Positions 34,400 to 43,607 of a stretch of 64,000 bases of DNA are shown here, one piece after another. Both the position numbers and the translations under genes were made by a program. This stretch comes from Motilimonas sp. E26 (GTDB taxonomy: Bacteria > Pseudomonadota > Gammaproteobacteria > Enterobacterales > CBDFNC01): positions 62,001-126,000 of the forward strand of contig NZ_JAIBHJ010000011.1 of assembly GCF_021278025.1 (NCBI RefSeq), written 5' to 3'. Each line of letters starts with the position of its first letter. Position 1 is the stretch's first letter. The notes beneath the pieces were generated by a model that was not told where the DNA came from, searched no databases, and worked only from the letters and a program-made list of their open reading frames with translations.

Positions 34400-35851
34400 C
34401 TACCAAGCAAAATCGGAAAGGCCCGAGTTGCTATTTGCTTGGGGTTCTTGCTCTGCTTGCTCGTCGTTATCTAAATTATTGTGAGTTAAATCTTCAATAT
34501 TAGAAGCCTGCCCTGTAGCCAATTCCGTTGCGGCAGGGGGAGTCGGGACCGGATGAACAGGTGCAACCCCTTGCTGGCTTTCTCGCCTGCTTGGATTAGG
34601 CGTTTCAATTGTGGGGGGCTGCGTAGGCGTCGTCATAGTACGTTCTACGTCTGAAGGCGTGATATTCAGCTTTGGGAGTGGGATTGGTTTATTTTTGTCT
34701 AACCCTGTCAGCATGTTAATTTGATCCGTTACGTGACTATTATCACCGACCATTTCAGCAAGTAACTCGGGTAAGCTAAGGTAACCCCAACGGATAGCAC
34801 GCTCTAGTAATGATGCGACTGGGCTATGTGGCTCGGTCGCACGAAAGTAATCAGCGATTTTACGTAATTCACTAAAGGCATGATCGCGATTTAAGATCTT
34901 TCCTTGTGCCAATAGCCCTTTGATATCGAGCGTATTGTCCTCATTAAACGACGTTTCAACAGGCCTTGGTGTTGATACTACGTCTTTTGCTTCAGCGGGG
35001 GGGGCGATATCTGTGGTGTTTATAGATGCTTCAGGAAGTGGTTCATCTACTTGTACGTCAAGGGGCCAAGGCTGTATTTTATCGCCGACTAGGTATCTAA
35101 TGCAGTTAATCAATTGCTCAAACAGTTGCTTAATGAATTTAAAACTAAGTCCTTTTGCTCTGTCTTGCTGGCATTTCTCATGCAGTAATGTTTCTGCACT
35201 TTCCAGTGCTTGCATGGCTTGTCCGAGGGCGATTAAGTTTTCATTGGTCTGTTGATCGAGGGCTTGATGGGCTGATTCTTTCAATTCAGCTAAGTTTCCC
35301 GCGCGCTCGGCAGCAAGATATTGGCTGTAGCTAATATCACCGATCAGTGGTTGCATCAGCAGTGGCATATAAAGAGAGCTGCTGTCTTGGCTTTCTCCAA
35401 TCAACTGCAGTAACGGTTTTGTTCTTAGCTCGGCCCATTCTTTTTTTTGTTCAGCAGGATCTGTCGACTTTAGTTTTTCAACTGGTGGCATAGGGTGTAA
35501 ATGAGGCCAATAATGTTCAATCCATTGTGGTAAAACAGCTAAGGCTTGAGCCGTGTTAGCCAGTGGTTCACGAGAAAAAATTTGTGCATTAATGAACCAG
35601 CATAAAATCTCTAGATCTTTAGACTGAGAGCTAAGAGTTTGGTGGGTTATATCACTTAATTCAGACCAGCTTTGTTGATTAGCTGCGACTTTCGCTTCAT
35701 CAAACGTGGCGCTGGGATCTTCAACCAGCTGACGGAAACTTGAGAGTGCGCTGTTGTAGGCATTTCTGAGAGCTCGAAATGCACTGCGGTCACTTTTAAG
35801 ATAGATACCACATGGATTTTGCTCCGATAGGGGTAAAATCAAGTCATCCAT
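34400..35851 (-). CDS. tssA: T6SS cap/assembly protein TssA
   Basis: This 483-residue protein has an N-terminal ImpA domain (LSEQNPCGIYLKSDRSAFRALRNAYNSA and VLPQWIEHYWPHLHPMPP) followed by a second helical domain (ILNRDHAFSELRKIADYFRATEPHSPVASLLERA) and a Pro/Gln-rich low-complexity tail ending SDFAW. TssA primes and caps sheath growth. It is the first gene of the main T6SS operon; a predicted promoter lies about 130-150 bases upstream. Confidence 0.88.
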   Translation of the reverse strand: MDDLILPLSEQNPCGIYLKSDRSAFRALRNAYNSALSSFRQLVEDPSATFDEAKVAANQQSWSELSDITHQTLSSQSKDLEILCWFINAQIFSREPLANTAQALAVLPQWIEHYWPHLHPMPPVEKLKSTDPAEQKKEWAELRTKPLLQLIGESQDSSSLYMPLLMQPLIGDISYSQYLAAERAGNLAELKESAHQALDQQTNENLIALGQAMQALESAETLLHEKCQQDRAKGLSFKFIKQLFEQLINCIRYLVGDKIQPWPLDVQVDEPLPEASINTTDIAPPAEAKDVVSTPRPVETSFNEDNTLDIKGLLAQGKILNRDHAFSELRKIADYFRATEPHSPVASLLERAIRWGYLSLPELLAEMVGDNSHVTDQINMLTGLDKNKPIPLPKLNITPSDVERTMTTPTQPPTIETPNPSRRESQQGVAPVHPVPTPPAATELATGQASNIEDLTHNNLDNDEQAEQEPQANSNSGLSDFAW

Positions 35852-35977
35852 TCTGTTTTATTTCCCTTAAACACTTTCAATCACTATTGATAAGGCCTTT
35901 GGCCGTGATGATATGTTAATACTGTTATCTAATTGTTTTTATTATGAGTAGTAGGAATGTTTACACATTTCATTAAC

Positions 35978-36005
35978 ATTAGATGTTAGCAGAGAACTTT
36001 GACAA
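35978..36005 (-). promoter_or_regulatory. Candidate sigma-70 promoter of the main T6SS operon
   Basis: On the minus strand TTGTCA and TCTAAT are separated by 16 bases, each one mismatch from the -35 and -10 consensus. They lie about 125-155 bases upstream of tssA in an AT-rich gap of about 240 bases that holds no gene. No sigma-54 site was seen here. Confidence 0.4.
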
Positions 36006-36095
36006 AGATGTTTAATTTTTTGTGCTTTTTCTCTCATATGCTTAAAAAAGCATTAAGTCTGTATATATTTCGATCTACAATCTTTTTATTGCTTA

Positions 36096-36398
36096 TTAGC
36101 CTCCAATTAAAACCGTTGGCATTCCCACAACTATTGTTCCACCATGAGCGGTGGTGTCGCCCATTCTTGCAACAGGACGGTTACTGACGAGTACTGTCAT
36201 ACTACCTTTGACGATTGAATCAGGAGGGCCAACACAAACGCACATATCACCCATCACTGCCGCCGGTATATTGCCAATTAATACATTGGGTACACCTGGA
36301 CCGACTACCGGTCCACCAACATGGGGAATGGGGGGAACAGCTGGCGTGAGCATAGGGCAAACATGCATTGAGGTAAGTTGTGCCGCCGGTAAACTCAT
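36096..36398 (-). CDS. PAAR-domain T6SS spike-tip protein
   Basis: This 100-residue protein is a stand-alone PAAR protein, with the repeats of short glycine/valine strands that fold into a sharp cone (GPGVPNVLIGNIPAAVMGD, and later ARMGDTTAHGG). It caps the VgrG trimer. The conserved cysteine/histidine residues that hold the zinc at the tip are present (VCPML, CVCVG, THGG-type). No C-terminal effector extension exists. It is the last gene of the vgrG transcript. Confidence 0.85.
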   Translation of the reverse strand: MSLPAAQLTSMHVCPMLTPAVPPIPHVGGPVVGPGVPNVLIGNIPAAVMGDMCVCVGPPDSIVKGSMTVLVSNRPVARMGDTTAHGGTIVVGMPTVLIGG

Positions 36399-36414
36399 AA
36401 AGTATCCTTTTTAT

Positions 36415-36990
36415 TTAGCTGGGCTGCTGGCCATTGCCGCCGTTGGCAATATTAATGGCTGTGGCAGTGGCTTGTTGATAATAATTTACTTGGCCTTGCC
36501 AATCCGGTAGCGCTGCTGCCATGTTAACAGCGCCTGCTGTTGCTTTAGCATATAGGTGAGGGTCTGGCATCACGGCGGGTAACGATGGCGCTACGATACT
36601 GCCACTGCCATTCCAAAATACGGCTTGTAACAACCAGCTTGGGCCGCAATTCAAGCTCATTTTATTCAGCATTAATTCAATCCGGCGACGAAGTACCTCA
36701 TCTGGTTTTTTTACCCAGCTTTGACACAACTCTATAGCTTGTATTTGATTGGGGTGCCAGTCGTTGTTACGTAAGTTGAGACACAAGCTCGCCCACCAAA
36801 TTGATTCTCTTACCGGTAAGCCATGGGCGATAAATTGCATCAAATCAAAGTGCAGTCCTTCTTTATCGAGTAATTCTATTGTTTCGAGAATTCCCAATGG
36901 CTCGGTGACTAAGGCGTGAGCCTCATCGCTGGCAGTAAAGCAAGCTAGTAGCTGTTGTCCTGTTTGATACGGAATTTTTTTTAATGACAT
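36415..36990 (-). CDS. T6SS-linked protein of unknown function between vgrG and PAAR genes
   Basis: I do not firmly recognise this 191-residue protein. It looks soluble and mostly helical, with W-rich motifs (LPVRESIWWASLCLNLRN and SWLLQAVFWNGSGSI) and a small-residue C-terminal helix (KATAGAVNMAAALPDWQG). There is no signal peptide. Its position between vgrG and the PAAR gene, with gaps of about 47 and 16 bases, is where adaptors or effector-loading proteins are commonly found. It resembles helical T6SS accessory proteins of the DUF6931 kind, but that is a tentative recollection. Confidence 0.55.
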   Translation of the reverse strand: MSLKKIPYQTGQQLLACFTASDEAHALVTEPLGILETIELLDKEGLHFDLMQFIAHGLPVRESIWWASLCLNLRNNDWHPNQIQAIELCQSWVKKPDEVLRRRIELMLNKMSLNCGPSWLLQAVFWNGSGSIVAPSLPAVMPDPHLYAKATAGAVNMAAALPDWQGQVNYYQQATATAINIANGGNGQQPS

Positions 36991-37037
36991 ATTTTTAGTT
37001 GCTCGTGAGACCAGCAGGTGAGAAATATTGCTTGATC

Positions 37038-39020
37038 TTAGTTAACTTTAACAATTGCGCCTTTAACTTCCGTCATGACGCCGCCGCCAACGGAGGTTTT
37101 AAGGTTAGATTTTACATCAGTACTTAATTTACTTTGTGCTGTTAACGTTGTTTTTGCATCTAAGGTTAAGCTTAAGGCTTTGAATGAACCAGCTCCGCTC
37201 GCTTTAACATCTACTGATGCGCCGCTTAACTTGGCTGATGTCGACGCTTTGGCATCGAATGTCATCCCCTGTAACTTTAAGCCCTTAGAGGCTTTAACTT
37301 GGATATCTGAGCTCTCAATTTTAATTGATGAAGTGGTCATGGTGATTTTACTTGAGCCCACTTTTAGCTCAATTTTATCATCTGCTTCAAGGGTGATGGT
37401 CTTTGCTTTTTCGCTAATGCCCTTATCAGCTGTTAGCGCATAATCATCTTGGGTACTGATCGTCATTTTCTTAGTAACGGTACGCTTTTCTTCACCCTTA
37501 ATCGTTTGGGTATGATTATTTTCTATTTCAAATAGACTGTCTTTAGCTGCGTGTAAGTATAATTCTTCGTTATCTTTTTTATCGTCAAAACGTAATTCGT
37601 TACTCTGGCCACTAAGTTTAGTTTTGATCCCAGACTGGGTACTGTCTGTGTCTTTGTATGGTGGTTTTTGTTTGCTGTTATAAACGCTACCAGTCACCAC
37701 GGGGGAATCGGGATCACCGTTAATAAAGCTAACTAATACTTCTTGTCCAGCACGTGGGATAAATTGGCAACCGTAGCCATTACCTGCCATCGATTGAGCT
37801 ACGCGAACATAGCAGCTGGTTTTGTCGCCACTGGTTTTAGTGTCCCATTGAAACAAGATTCGAACACGGCCTTCGTCATCTTGACTAGGTTGACCTTTAC
37901 TACTGCCTGCTACAGTCGCACTTTGTAGCCCTATAATTTGCGGTTTCGGCTTTGGGGTTGGATAGTAATTAGTATTACTTGAACAAAGTAAAAGTTGCAC
38001 CTGAGTTTGCCCATCTGCTTGATATTCACTCTGGCTTGATATGACTAAATAATCCCCTTGTTGCGATTTATCTGGATGGTTTTTTAAGCTAAACCACTGC
38101 CCGACAACAAAGTCATCTGATGTGCTTTCTGCGGTAATTTGTTGATAATCTTGTTCAAGTTGTTCAATTCGTCGTTTAATTAAGTTGCTACTTAAATCAT
38201 CTATTTTTCCACTAATACTGGCTGCGGGAAAATGCTGTTTTGTTAATTTAGTGTTATTGGCTATCTTATTACTGGATTTTTTTACTTTGCTGCTAACTAA
38301 TTTTGTTTGCTCATAGTCATAGTTGTTTAGCTCTAAGCTCGCGCTATGGAATGTATACTGAGGCAACCAAGTATTAATCAGTGGATGCTCACCACTGGGC
38401 GTGTCACTGTGATCAAAAAGGGACTGCTTTGCTTTCACAAATGGCTTCTGCGCGTCCTGCAAAATTAATGTGTGCTTATCTTTGCTGTGTTCAAAAAAAT
38501 AATGCACGCCTTCTTCAGCTAACAGTCTGCTGACAAAGTCTAAATCTGATTCGTTATATTGCAAACAATACTCACGTTTGGTGCTAGGCATAGCATTACA
38601 TTTAAACATGCCTTTAAAGCCCGCCTCGGTGAAAATGTCACTCACGATATCCTGCGTGGTTTTGTTTTGATACACGCGGTGATGCAGGGTATGACTCAAT
38701 AACCAAAGCCAAGGGCGCAAGGTTAATCGATAAGTGGCAAACAGCTGTTTGTGATCCCAACCGGTTTGTTGAATATGTGTAATATAACCGTGATATGCAC
38801 GCTGTTGCTCACGCATCCCTGAAATAGCGCTAAAGCGCTCGATTGTCATGGCTTGGCCTAGTTGCTCTTTAGCATTGAAGTTTTTAGCGATTAGCTCAAG
38901 TGTTATTTCAAACGGAGACGAAAGTTGTTCGTTGACACTGAGTTTTATGACGCTATAAACGTCGTTCTTATAATCACTTGCCGATAACAAGCTCGTTTCA
39001 TCGGTGTATTGTTCTGCCAT
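37038..39020 (-). CDS. vgrG: T6SS spike protein VgrG (TssI)
   Basis: This 660-residue protein has the gp27-like base (residues about 1-380, including FEITLELIAKNFNAKEQLGQ and YNESDLDFVSRLLAEEGVHYFFEH), a gp5-like OB region with VRILFQWDTK and GNGYGCQFIPRAGQEVLVSFINGDP, and a repetitive beta-prism of about 180 residues rich in Lys, Ser and Thr. It stops after the prism with no evolved effector domain. VgrG trimers form the spike at the tip of the Hcp tube. An AAGGA site lies upstream of the ATG. Confidence 0.95.
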   Translation of the reverse strand: MAEQYTDETSLLSASDYKNDVYSVIKLSVNEQLSSPFEITLELIAKNFNAKEQLGQAMTIERFSAISGMREQQRAYHGYITHIQQTGWDHKQLFATYRLTLRPWLWLLSHTLHHRVYQNKTTQDIVSDIFTEAGFKGMFKCNAMPSTKREYCLQYNESDLDFVSRLLAEEGVHYFFEHSKDKHTLILQDAQKPFVKAKQSLFDHSDTPSGEHPLINTWLPQYTFHSASLELNNYDYEQTKLVSSKVKKSSNKIANNTKLTKQHFPAASISGKIDDLSSNLIKRRIEQLEQDYQQITAESTSDDFVVGQWFSLKNHPDKSQQGDYLVISSQSEYQADGQTQVQLLLCSSNTNYYPTPKPKPQIIGLQSATVAGSSKGQPSQDDEGRVRILFQWDTKTSGDKTSCYVRVAQSMAGNGYGCQFIPRAGQEVLVSFINGDPDSPVVTGSVYNSKQKPPYKDTDSTQSGIKTKLSGQSNELRFDDKKDNEELYLHAAKDSLFEIENNHTQTIKGEEKRTVTKKMTISTQDDYALTADKGISEKAKTITLEADDKIELKVGSSKITMTTSSIKIESSDIQVKASKGLKLQGMTFDAKASTSAKLSGASVDVKASGAGSFKALSLTLDAKTTLTAQSKLSTDVKSNLKTSVGGGVMTEVKGAIVKVN

Positions 39021-39513
39021 TTGTGCAGGCTATCCTTGCTGTAATAGTGAGCGTTATGGTAAACCTCAATTTTTTACTAGAAGTTTTTTAGCTTGTCGTC
39101 TAACGCGTTTAATGAATAATTAGCTTATCCGGAACCGCTTTGGTTTTCAAAAGGAAACAGAAAAGTAACATTTGTTAAAAGCTTAGCTTATTGGCACGAT
39201 TATGGTTTGTGTCACGCTATGTCAACCCCCCACAAGGTTTACCTTCATTTTGTCTGCAGGGCGAGCGCATGGGCATACAAAATGTGAGCAATTTAGCAAA
39301 AAGTAACACTTTTTCTTATCCGAAATGGTGAAACATGCTCCTCAAAAACTGTTGATGGCTTAACCATCGCTTCCTTGTGGCAGATGTTCGCCTAAGAAAA
39401 TATTACTAATTGCTTGAAAAACATTCATGTGCTTTCCCCTGACTGAGCCTGGTAAATGCAACAATTAGACTTGCTATCTATACTTATTCCATCGCTGATT
39501 GGTGGAGCTCTTC
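39021..39513. other. Divergent intergenic region upstream of vgrG and the pseudo-receiver gene
   Basis: About 490 bases with no gene. It should hold the promoters of vgrG (minus) and the plus-strand gene at 39514. A sequence at 39191-39207 matches the sigma-54 -24 element (TTGGCACG) but has a poor -12 element, so it is not called. Short stem-forming stretches occur (for example GATGG/CCATC near 39355-39370). Confidence 0.5.
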
Positions 39514-41070
39514 ATGCGCCTTATTACCCGTCCTCTAAGCTATACCTTAGCCTGTTTGGCTTTGTTGCTAACGTTATTGTTGCTTTATCCCGAGCCATGG
39601 CTTTATTTTGGCTGGCCGCTTGGGGTTGACCTACAGTCAGGGTTGTTAGCTATTGGCAGTAAATTGTCATGGTTAGTTATGTTATTGCTGTTGGCTTTAG
39701 GGCTTAGTTTGTGTCGAATTAACCAATTAAAGCTGCAGATAGCTAAAGCTGCGAAGCTGCGCATATCAACCTATCAAGACATAGAAGCCGCTGTTTATGA
39801 GGGCTCACCATTTATAGAAAGTGATTTAGACCCATCAGAAATAAAGCCGATCAAAGATGCCTTATATTGGCAGCAACAGCAGCAAAAAGCGTTGAGTGAG
39901 AAGTTGACTGTCTTACAGCAACAAAAGCAACGAGAGAATAAAAAACTATCATTACTTGAGCAAGAAAAGCGGCAATTAAAACTAAATATGTTGGAGCTGA
40001 AGGAAAAAAATCAACAGCTAACTCAGCAAATTACACATTTAAATCAATTTTTCCCGAAACAGCTACAAGAGCTTACAGAAGAGTTTGAACAATACAAATC
40101 GAAGCAAAGTCAGTTGGTTCAGCCTTTGGTTGACGGTATCGTTCAGGTGATTGACGAGCTCTCTTATTTACAGTGGCGACCGGCAACGGCCAATCAAGCC
40201 GCAGTGCTACGTTCGTTACAGCATGATCTTGAAAGGGAATATCAACGGCTGCTTGATACTGTCGGTTTGGAAAAAGAGCGCCCGGCCACCTTAGCGAATA
40301 AAATTTTACCTTTAGGGCCGCACGTATTGAGTGTTGATGCATCGGCGTGGTCGTTGGTTTGGTTTAGTCATGACCAAGATTCGAGTCAACTAGAGAGTAT
40401 GATTGAATGGGGGATAAGTGTTAGCGTTGCAAGTGATGCAACGCAAATAGGCGGCGTACTGAGCAAAACAAAAAATAACGTTATTTTGGTTGATTTAGGC
40501 ACACAAGCTGGCGCTTTGCCCCAGTTAGAGAGTGAATTTGGCGCTGACGCCTTGATCGTCTTAGTTGATAAGCATTGGTCTGAAGCGCAAATACAGCAAT
40601 ATAGCGCGGTGGCGGATGGGGTGTTGGTTTCCCCTTTCTTGCGACAAGACTTATTACGTATCTTGTCTGGCATGGCTCGTGGTGACATTAGTGATTCCGT
40701 CCATCAACTGGAGTTAATGTTACAAGGGCAGCTGCCTAGCGAGGTTGTTGAGCCTTTACTTGCGCCACAGGAGGTAATGGTCAAGCAGCAAGTGATGGAT
40801 GACAAAAAGCAACTTTCACCAAAGGTGACAGAAGCCTTATTCGATCTTGCATCGTTAGCTGAGCAAGTTGCTGATGGCCAAATGGTTAACGAGAATGCTA
40901 GTAAAATTATTATATTAAGCGAGAGGCTTGCGTTGCCTGTACTGGCAGTGATAGCGCGAGAGTTGGCGCAGCAGTGCAAGGCAAAGCAAGATGTGACTGC
41001 ATTATGCTTTCTGCTGTGGCATTGCTATCAAGACTCGGTACGCGCTTTTAATGCCCGTACCGAGTTTTAG
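39514..41070 (+). CDS. Membrane-anchored coiled-coil protein with pseudo-receiver domain
   Basis: I know no name for this protein of about 518 residues. From the ATG at 39514 (GGAG eight bases upstream) it has two N-terminal membrane helices (about 8-26 and 50-68), then a long Gln/Lys/Glu coiled coil (about 105-205). A region near 260-390 is shaped like a CheY receiver (a strand VWFSHD, a buried VILVDLG, then ALIVLVDKHWS and the SPF turn) but lacks the usual acidic pocket and KP lysine. A C-terminal helical part (415-515) resembles an HPt-like bundle. It is divergent from vgrG and may be a regulator or scaffold for it; this is inference. Confidence 0.6.
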   Translation: MRLITRPLSYTLACLALLLTLLLLYPEPWLYFGWPLGVDLQSGLLAIGSKLSWLVMLLLLALGLSLCRINQLKLQIAKAAKLRISTYQDIEAAVYEGSPFIESDLDPSEIKPIKDALYWQQQQQKALSEKLTVLQQQKQRENKKLSLLEQEKRQLKLNMLELKEKNQQLTQQITHLNQFFPKQLQELTEEFEQYKSKQSQLVQPLVDGIVQVIDELSYLQWRPATANQAAVLRSLQHDLEREYQRLLDTVGLEKERPATLANKILPLGPHVLSVDASAWSLVWFSHDQDSSQLESMIEWGISVSVASDATQIGGVLSKTKNNVILVDLGTQAGALPQLESEFGADALIVLVDKHWSEAQIQQYSAVADGVLVSPFLRQDLLRILSGMARGDISDSVHQLELMLQGQLPSEVVEPLLAPQEVMVKQQVMDDKKQLSPKVTEALFDLASLAEQVADGQMVNENASKIIILSERLALPVLAVIARELAQQCKAKQDVTALCFLLWHCYQDSVRAFNARTEF

Positions 41071-41073
41071 TGG

Positions 41074-42081
41074 TTAAAAGTTGTATACCATGCCGATGGA
41101 GGCCGCGATATTTTGTTCGTCATAGAAATTAATGTTGGAATCTTTTTTACTGTAGCCCGTCATGGCGGTAAACGCAGCATTTTCCCAATTAAAGGGAGCG
41201 CTATAGCTGTAAAAAACAAAGGCACCAATCTCTTTATCTTCTCGTTTTTGATTGAAGATAGGATGTGATTGATCAAATTGAGATGCGCCATAAAATACGC
41301 TAGTCGCTAGCTGGCTCCGCTCTGATAGCATAGTGATAAGGGACAGCTGTAGCTCGGCTTTATCAAAAGCCATGGCTTCTCCCTCTAATGCCCCACGAGT
41401 TAAGGTCACGGCGGGTTGCAGTGTAAATTGCTGCGATAGGGCATGACTGTATTCAATCATAGCTTGATGGTAATCCCCATCTCGCTTTAATTGATCTTGT
41501 TGTGATTTTGATAATCCTAGGCTAGTCTGTTGGCCACTTTGATCGTGTTCATAATCTGCCTCAGCCCAAGTATATTGGATGTTGATTGGGTTACCATAAA
41601 TATTAAGTATATTATCAAACCGAACGCGTACACCTTGGGCGCTGACATCAGTTTTTTGGCGTTTTACATTAGTCAGATAAGGATCCTTCCATGCTTCAGA
41701 CTCTGCGAGTAAAGGGACATAAGCTAAAGTTACCACCGTGCCGTTATCAAACTCTTGGCTAATGCCCAATTCGGCTTTGAAATCGCCAAGTACAACATCA
41801 TCTTCACTATTACCAAAGAAGAACTGTGTTTTTTTATTTGACAGGGTGTAAGACAAGCGACCGAGGGCAAAGGCTGTTGCAGCACTTTGCTTTTTTCCCG
41901 AATTATTCAAATCTTTAGTGATGGCGTTATCTTTGTCTGTGTTGCTTTGAGATTGACTTTGACCCCCTCCGGCATTGATGTTTAAAACAAAATCAAAGCC
42001 AGGCTCAGCAAGGTCGGCAACACTTTGCTGCGACGCTAGTAACAAACTTGAAGCGAGTAGTGAGTGAATTATCCGTGACAT
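41074..42081 (-). CDS. DUF2860-family outer-membrane beta-barrel protein (copy 1)
   Basis: This 335-residue protein has a signal peptide ending near SVADLA and a mature region of alternating strands that ends in the aromatic residue phenylalanine (MVYNF), as in outer-membrane barrels. It matches the DUF2860 type. It is a clear paralog of the protein at 45659-46675: shared segments include the QSQSQ-type stretch after the signal, DLNNSG, RQKTD and IFNQKR/IFNRTR. The gene ends three bases from the pseudo-receiver gene stop (convergent) and faces mipA across a regulatory gap. Its role is unknown. Confidence 0.75.
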   Translation of the reverse strand: MSRIIHSLLASSLLLASQQSVADLAEPGFDFVLNINAGGGQSQSQSNTDKDNAITKDLNNSGKKQSAATAFALGRLSYTLSNKKTQFFFGNSEDDVVLGDFKAELGISQEFDNGTVVTLAYVPLLAESEAWKDPYLTNVKRQKTDVSAQGVRVRFDNILNIYGNPINIQYTWAEADYEHDQSGQQTSLGLSKSQQDQLKRDGDYHQAMIEYSHALSQQFTLQPAVTLTRGALEGEAMAFDKAELQLSLITMLSERSQLATSVFYGASQFDQSHPIFNQKREDKEIGAFVFYSYSAPFNWENAAFTAMTGYSKKDSNINFYDEQNIAASIGMVYNF

Positions 42082-42175
42082 GTTTTTTTCCTTCGATTGA
42101 TAACCTTGGACTGTTCCAAAGATTACGCCATTGGAAAAATTATTCTGTCAGGGTGTTTTATGGTTTAGTGATAAT

Positions 42176-42237
42176 TTGTAAGAGAAATAATGTTTACTGA
42201 GTTTAACCAAGGGGGTAAAGGGCTTATCTCTTTACAA
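42176..42237. promoter_or_regulatory. Imperfect inverted repeat in the DUF2860/mipA divergent region
   Basis: TTGTAAGAGAAATAA (42176-42190) is mirrored by TTATCTCTTTACAA (42224-42237). The arms sit between the DUF2860 gene and the divergent mipA gene and could be operators for the response regulator encoded downstream. A TATAAT at 42289-42294 may be the -10 of the mipA promoter. Judged by eye. Confidence 0.35.
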
Positions 42238-42332
42238 TTTCTAACAAAATTATATTTAAATAGCCCTGAACTAATTATTCTTCTCCCTTATAATCCCGTA
42301 TCTAGGGTATTTTGTTTTGGTATTTTGACGTA

Positions 42333-43178
42333 ATGAATATAAACCAATGGATGGTCGCCGGCCTGTTTTTATTAGGTATGCCGATGTCATTCGCGCATGC
42401 TGATAAAACGGCTGAAAAACCGGTAGATGAGATCGGTTTTTGGGATGAGTTTCGCTGGGACGCCAGTGTTGGTGCTGGTTTGGATTTAACGGATGATTTT
42501 TTATACGTCAAAGATGAGCAAAAAATTTCTTGGTTCTTTGATGTTAATTTATCTATTGAGTATAAAGATTTCTATCTAGACATTCAGCGTAGTAATTTGC
42601 CTGGCGGGGCCGTTATGGGTTACCACCTTTGGCAGGGTGAAACGTGGCAGGCCGACTTAGTTGCAGGTACTTATACCCTTGGTTTTGATGAAAACGGCAA
42701 CTATTACACTAAAGATGGAGGTCCAGCACTGCAGGGGATTAAAAGTCGCAATGACGATTTTAACCTTGGTGTTAAATTTTTTCGTGATTATGATTTTGCT
42801 GACTTTAGTACCGAAATTGTCACTGACTTTGGTCGCTCTCATCAATCTTGGATGGTTCGTTCGGTTTTAAGCCGACCCATTCCAGCAGGTAACTGGGATC
42901 TACGTGGCGGCCTAGGTTTTGATATTTACTCAGCTAAAATGGCTAATTATTATTACGGGGTTTCGGACGATGAGGTTAGTGCCGTTCGACCTGCTTATCA
43001 GCCTGGATTATCCTTTGGCGGTTATGGCATGTTTGTCGCTGAGTATCCTCTTAGTGAAAGCTGGGTGTTTTATTCTGCTGCCTTAATTGGGGTTGCCTCA
43101 GATAACATAAAACAAAGTCCATTAACAAACAGTAATGTCAGAGTCATTGGTTATTTAGGGGTGAAATATGTTTTTTAA
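42333..43178 (+). CDS. MipA/OmpV family outer-membrane protein
   Basis: This 281-residue protein (ATG 42333) has a signal peptide ending in FAHA and a barrel-like mature part ending VKYVF, the aromatic outer-membrane end. MipA/OmpV proteins interact with the cell-wall machinery or respond to envelope stress. The family segment VGAGLDLTDDFLYVKDEQK is near the mature N terminus. The gene overlaps the DUF3019 gene by 11 bases, and both precede a two-component pair in one operon, a combination often seen in relatives. Confidence 0.78.
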   Translation: MNINQWMVAGLFLLGMPMSFAHADKTAEKPVDEIGFWDEFRWDASVGAGLDLTDDFLYVKDEQKISWFFDVNLSIEYKDFYLDIQRSNLPGGAVMGYHLWQGETWQADLVAGTYTLGFDENGNYYTKDGGPALQGIKSRNDDFNLGVKFFRDYDFADFSTEIVTDFGRSHQSWMVRSVLSRPIPAGNWDLRGGLGFDIYSAKMANYYYGVSDDEVSAVRPAYQPGLSFGGYGMFVAEYPLSESWVFYSAALIGVASDNIKQSPLTNSNVRVIGYLGVKYVF

Positions 43179-43572
43179 ACCCCTGAATTTACTGTTTGCG
43201 ACGTTAACTTTTATAACCTTGATGCCATTATTCGCTCATTCAAAGACATTACCAAATACGGATTCGATTAGTGTGACACCTGAAAAGTGTGTGGCGCTAC
43301 GTGAAGGTCGCCAATGTTTAGCGGATGTTGTGTTTCATTGGCAGACGGTTGTCCCAGGTGACTATTGCCTGATTGAAAAAGAGGCCTTAACGGTTGCTCG
43401 TTGTTGGCAAGGCTCGTCTTCAGGACAACATAAGTTTGCTTTCTCAAAACAGCAAACCACTCAATTTTTATTGGTGGTCAAAGACACCAACCGTGTGGTG
43501 CTAGAAACGGAAGTCGAAGTCAGTTGGGTCTATAAAACCAAACATAAAAAACGTCGTTGGCGTCTGTTTTAA
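43168..43572 (+). CDS. DUF3019-family periplasmic protein
   Basis: This 134-residue protein has a signal sequence ending in FAHS and four cysteines that may form two disulfides (EKCVAL, RQCLAD, DYCLIE, ARCWQG). DUF3019 proteins are usually encoded beside MipA/OmpV and a two-component system, as here. No activity is known. The protein ends in a basic tail (KHKKRRWRLF). It overlaps mipA by 11 bases and lies 35 bases before the regulator. Confidence 0.7.
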   Translation: MFFKPLNLLFATLTFITLMPLFAHSKTLPNTDSISVTPEKCVALREGRQCLADVVFHWQTVVPGDYCLIEKEALTVARCWQGSSSGQHKFAFSKQQTTQFLLVVKDTNRVVLETEVEVSWVYKTKHKKRRWRLF

Positions 43573-43607
43573 ACTGGCTCAGATTGAAAGCTTTAAATGA
43601 GGTGTAA

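Noticed and set aside
39191-39207. Possible sigma-54 promoter on the plus strand
   Set aside because: The -24 element is perfect but the -12 element reads TGGT rather than TTGC. No sigma-54 activator gene is in the window and the site lies 300 bases from the next gene.
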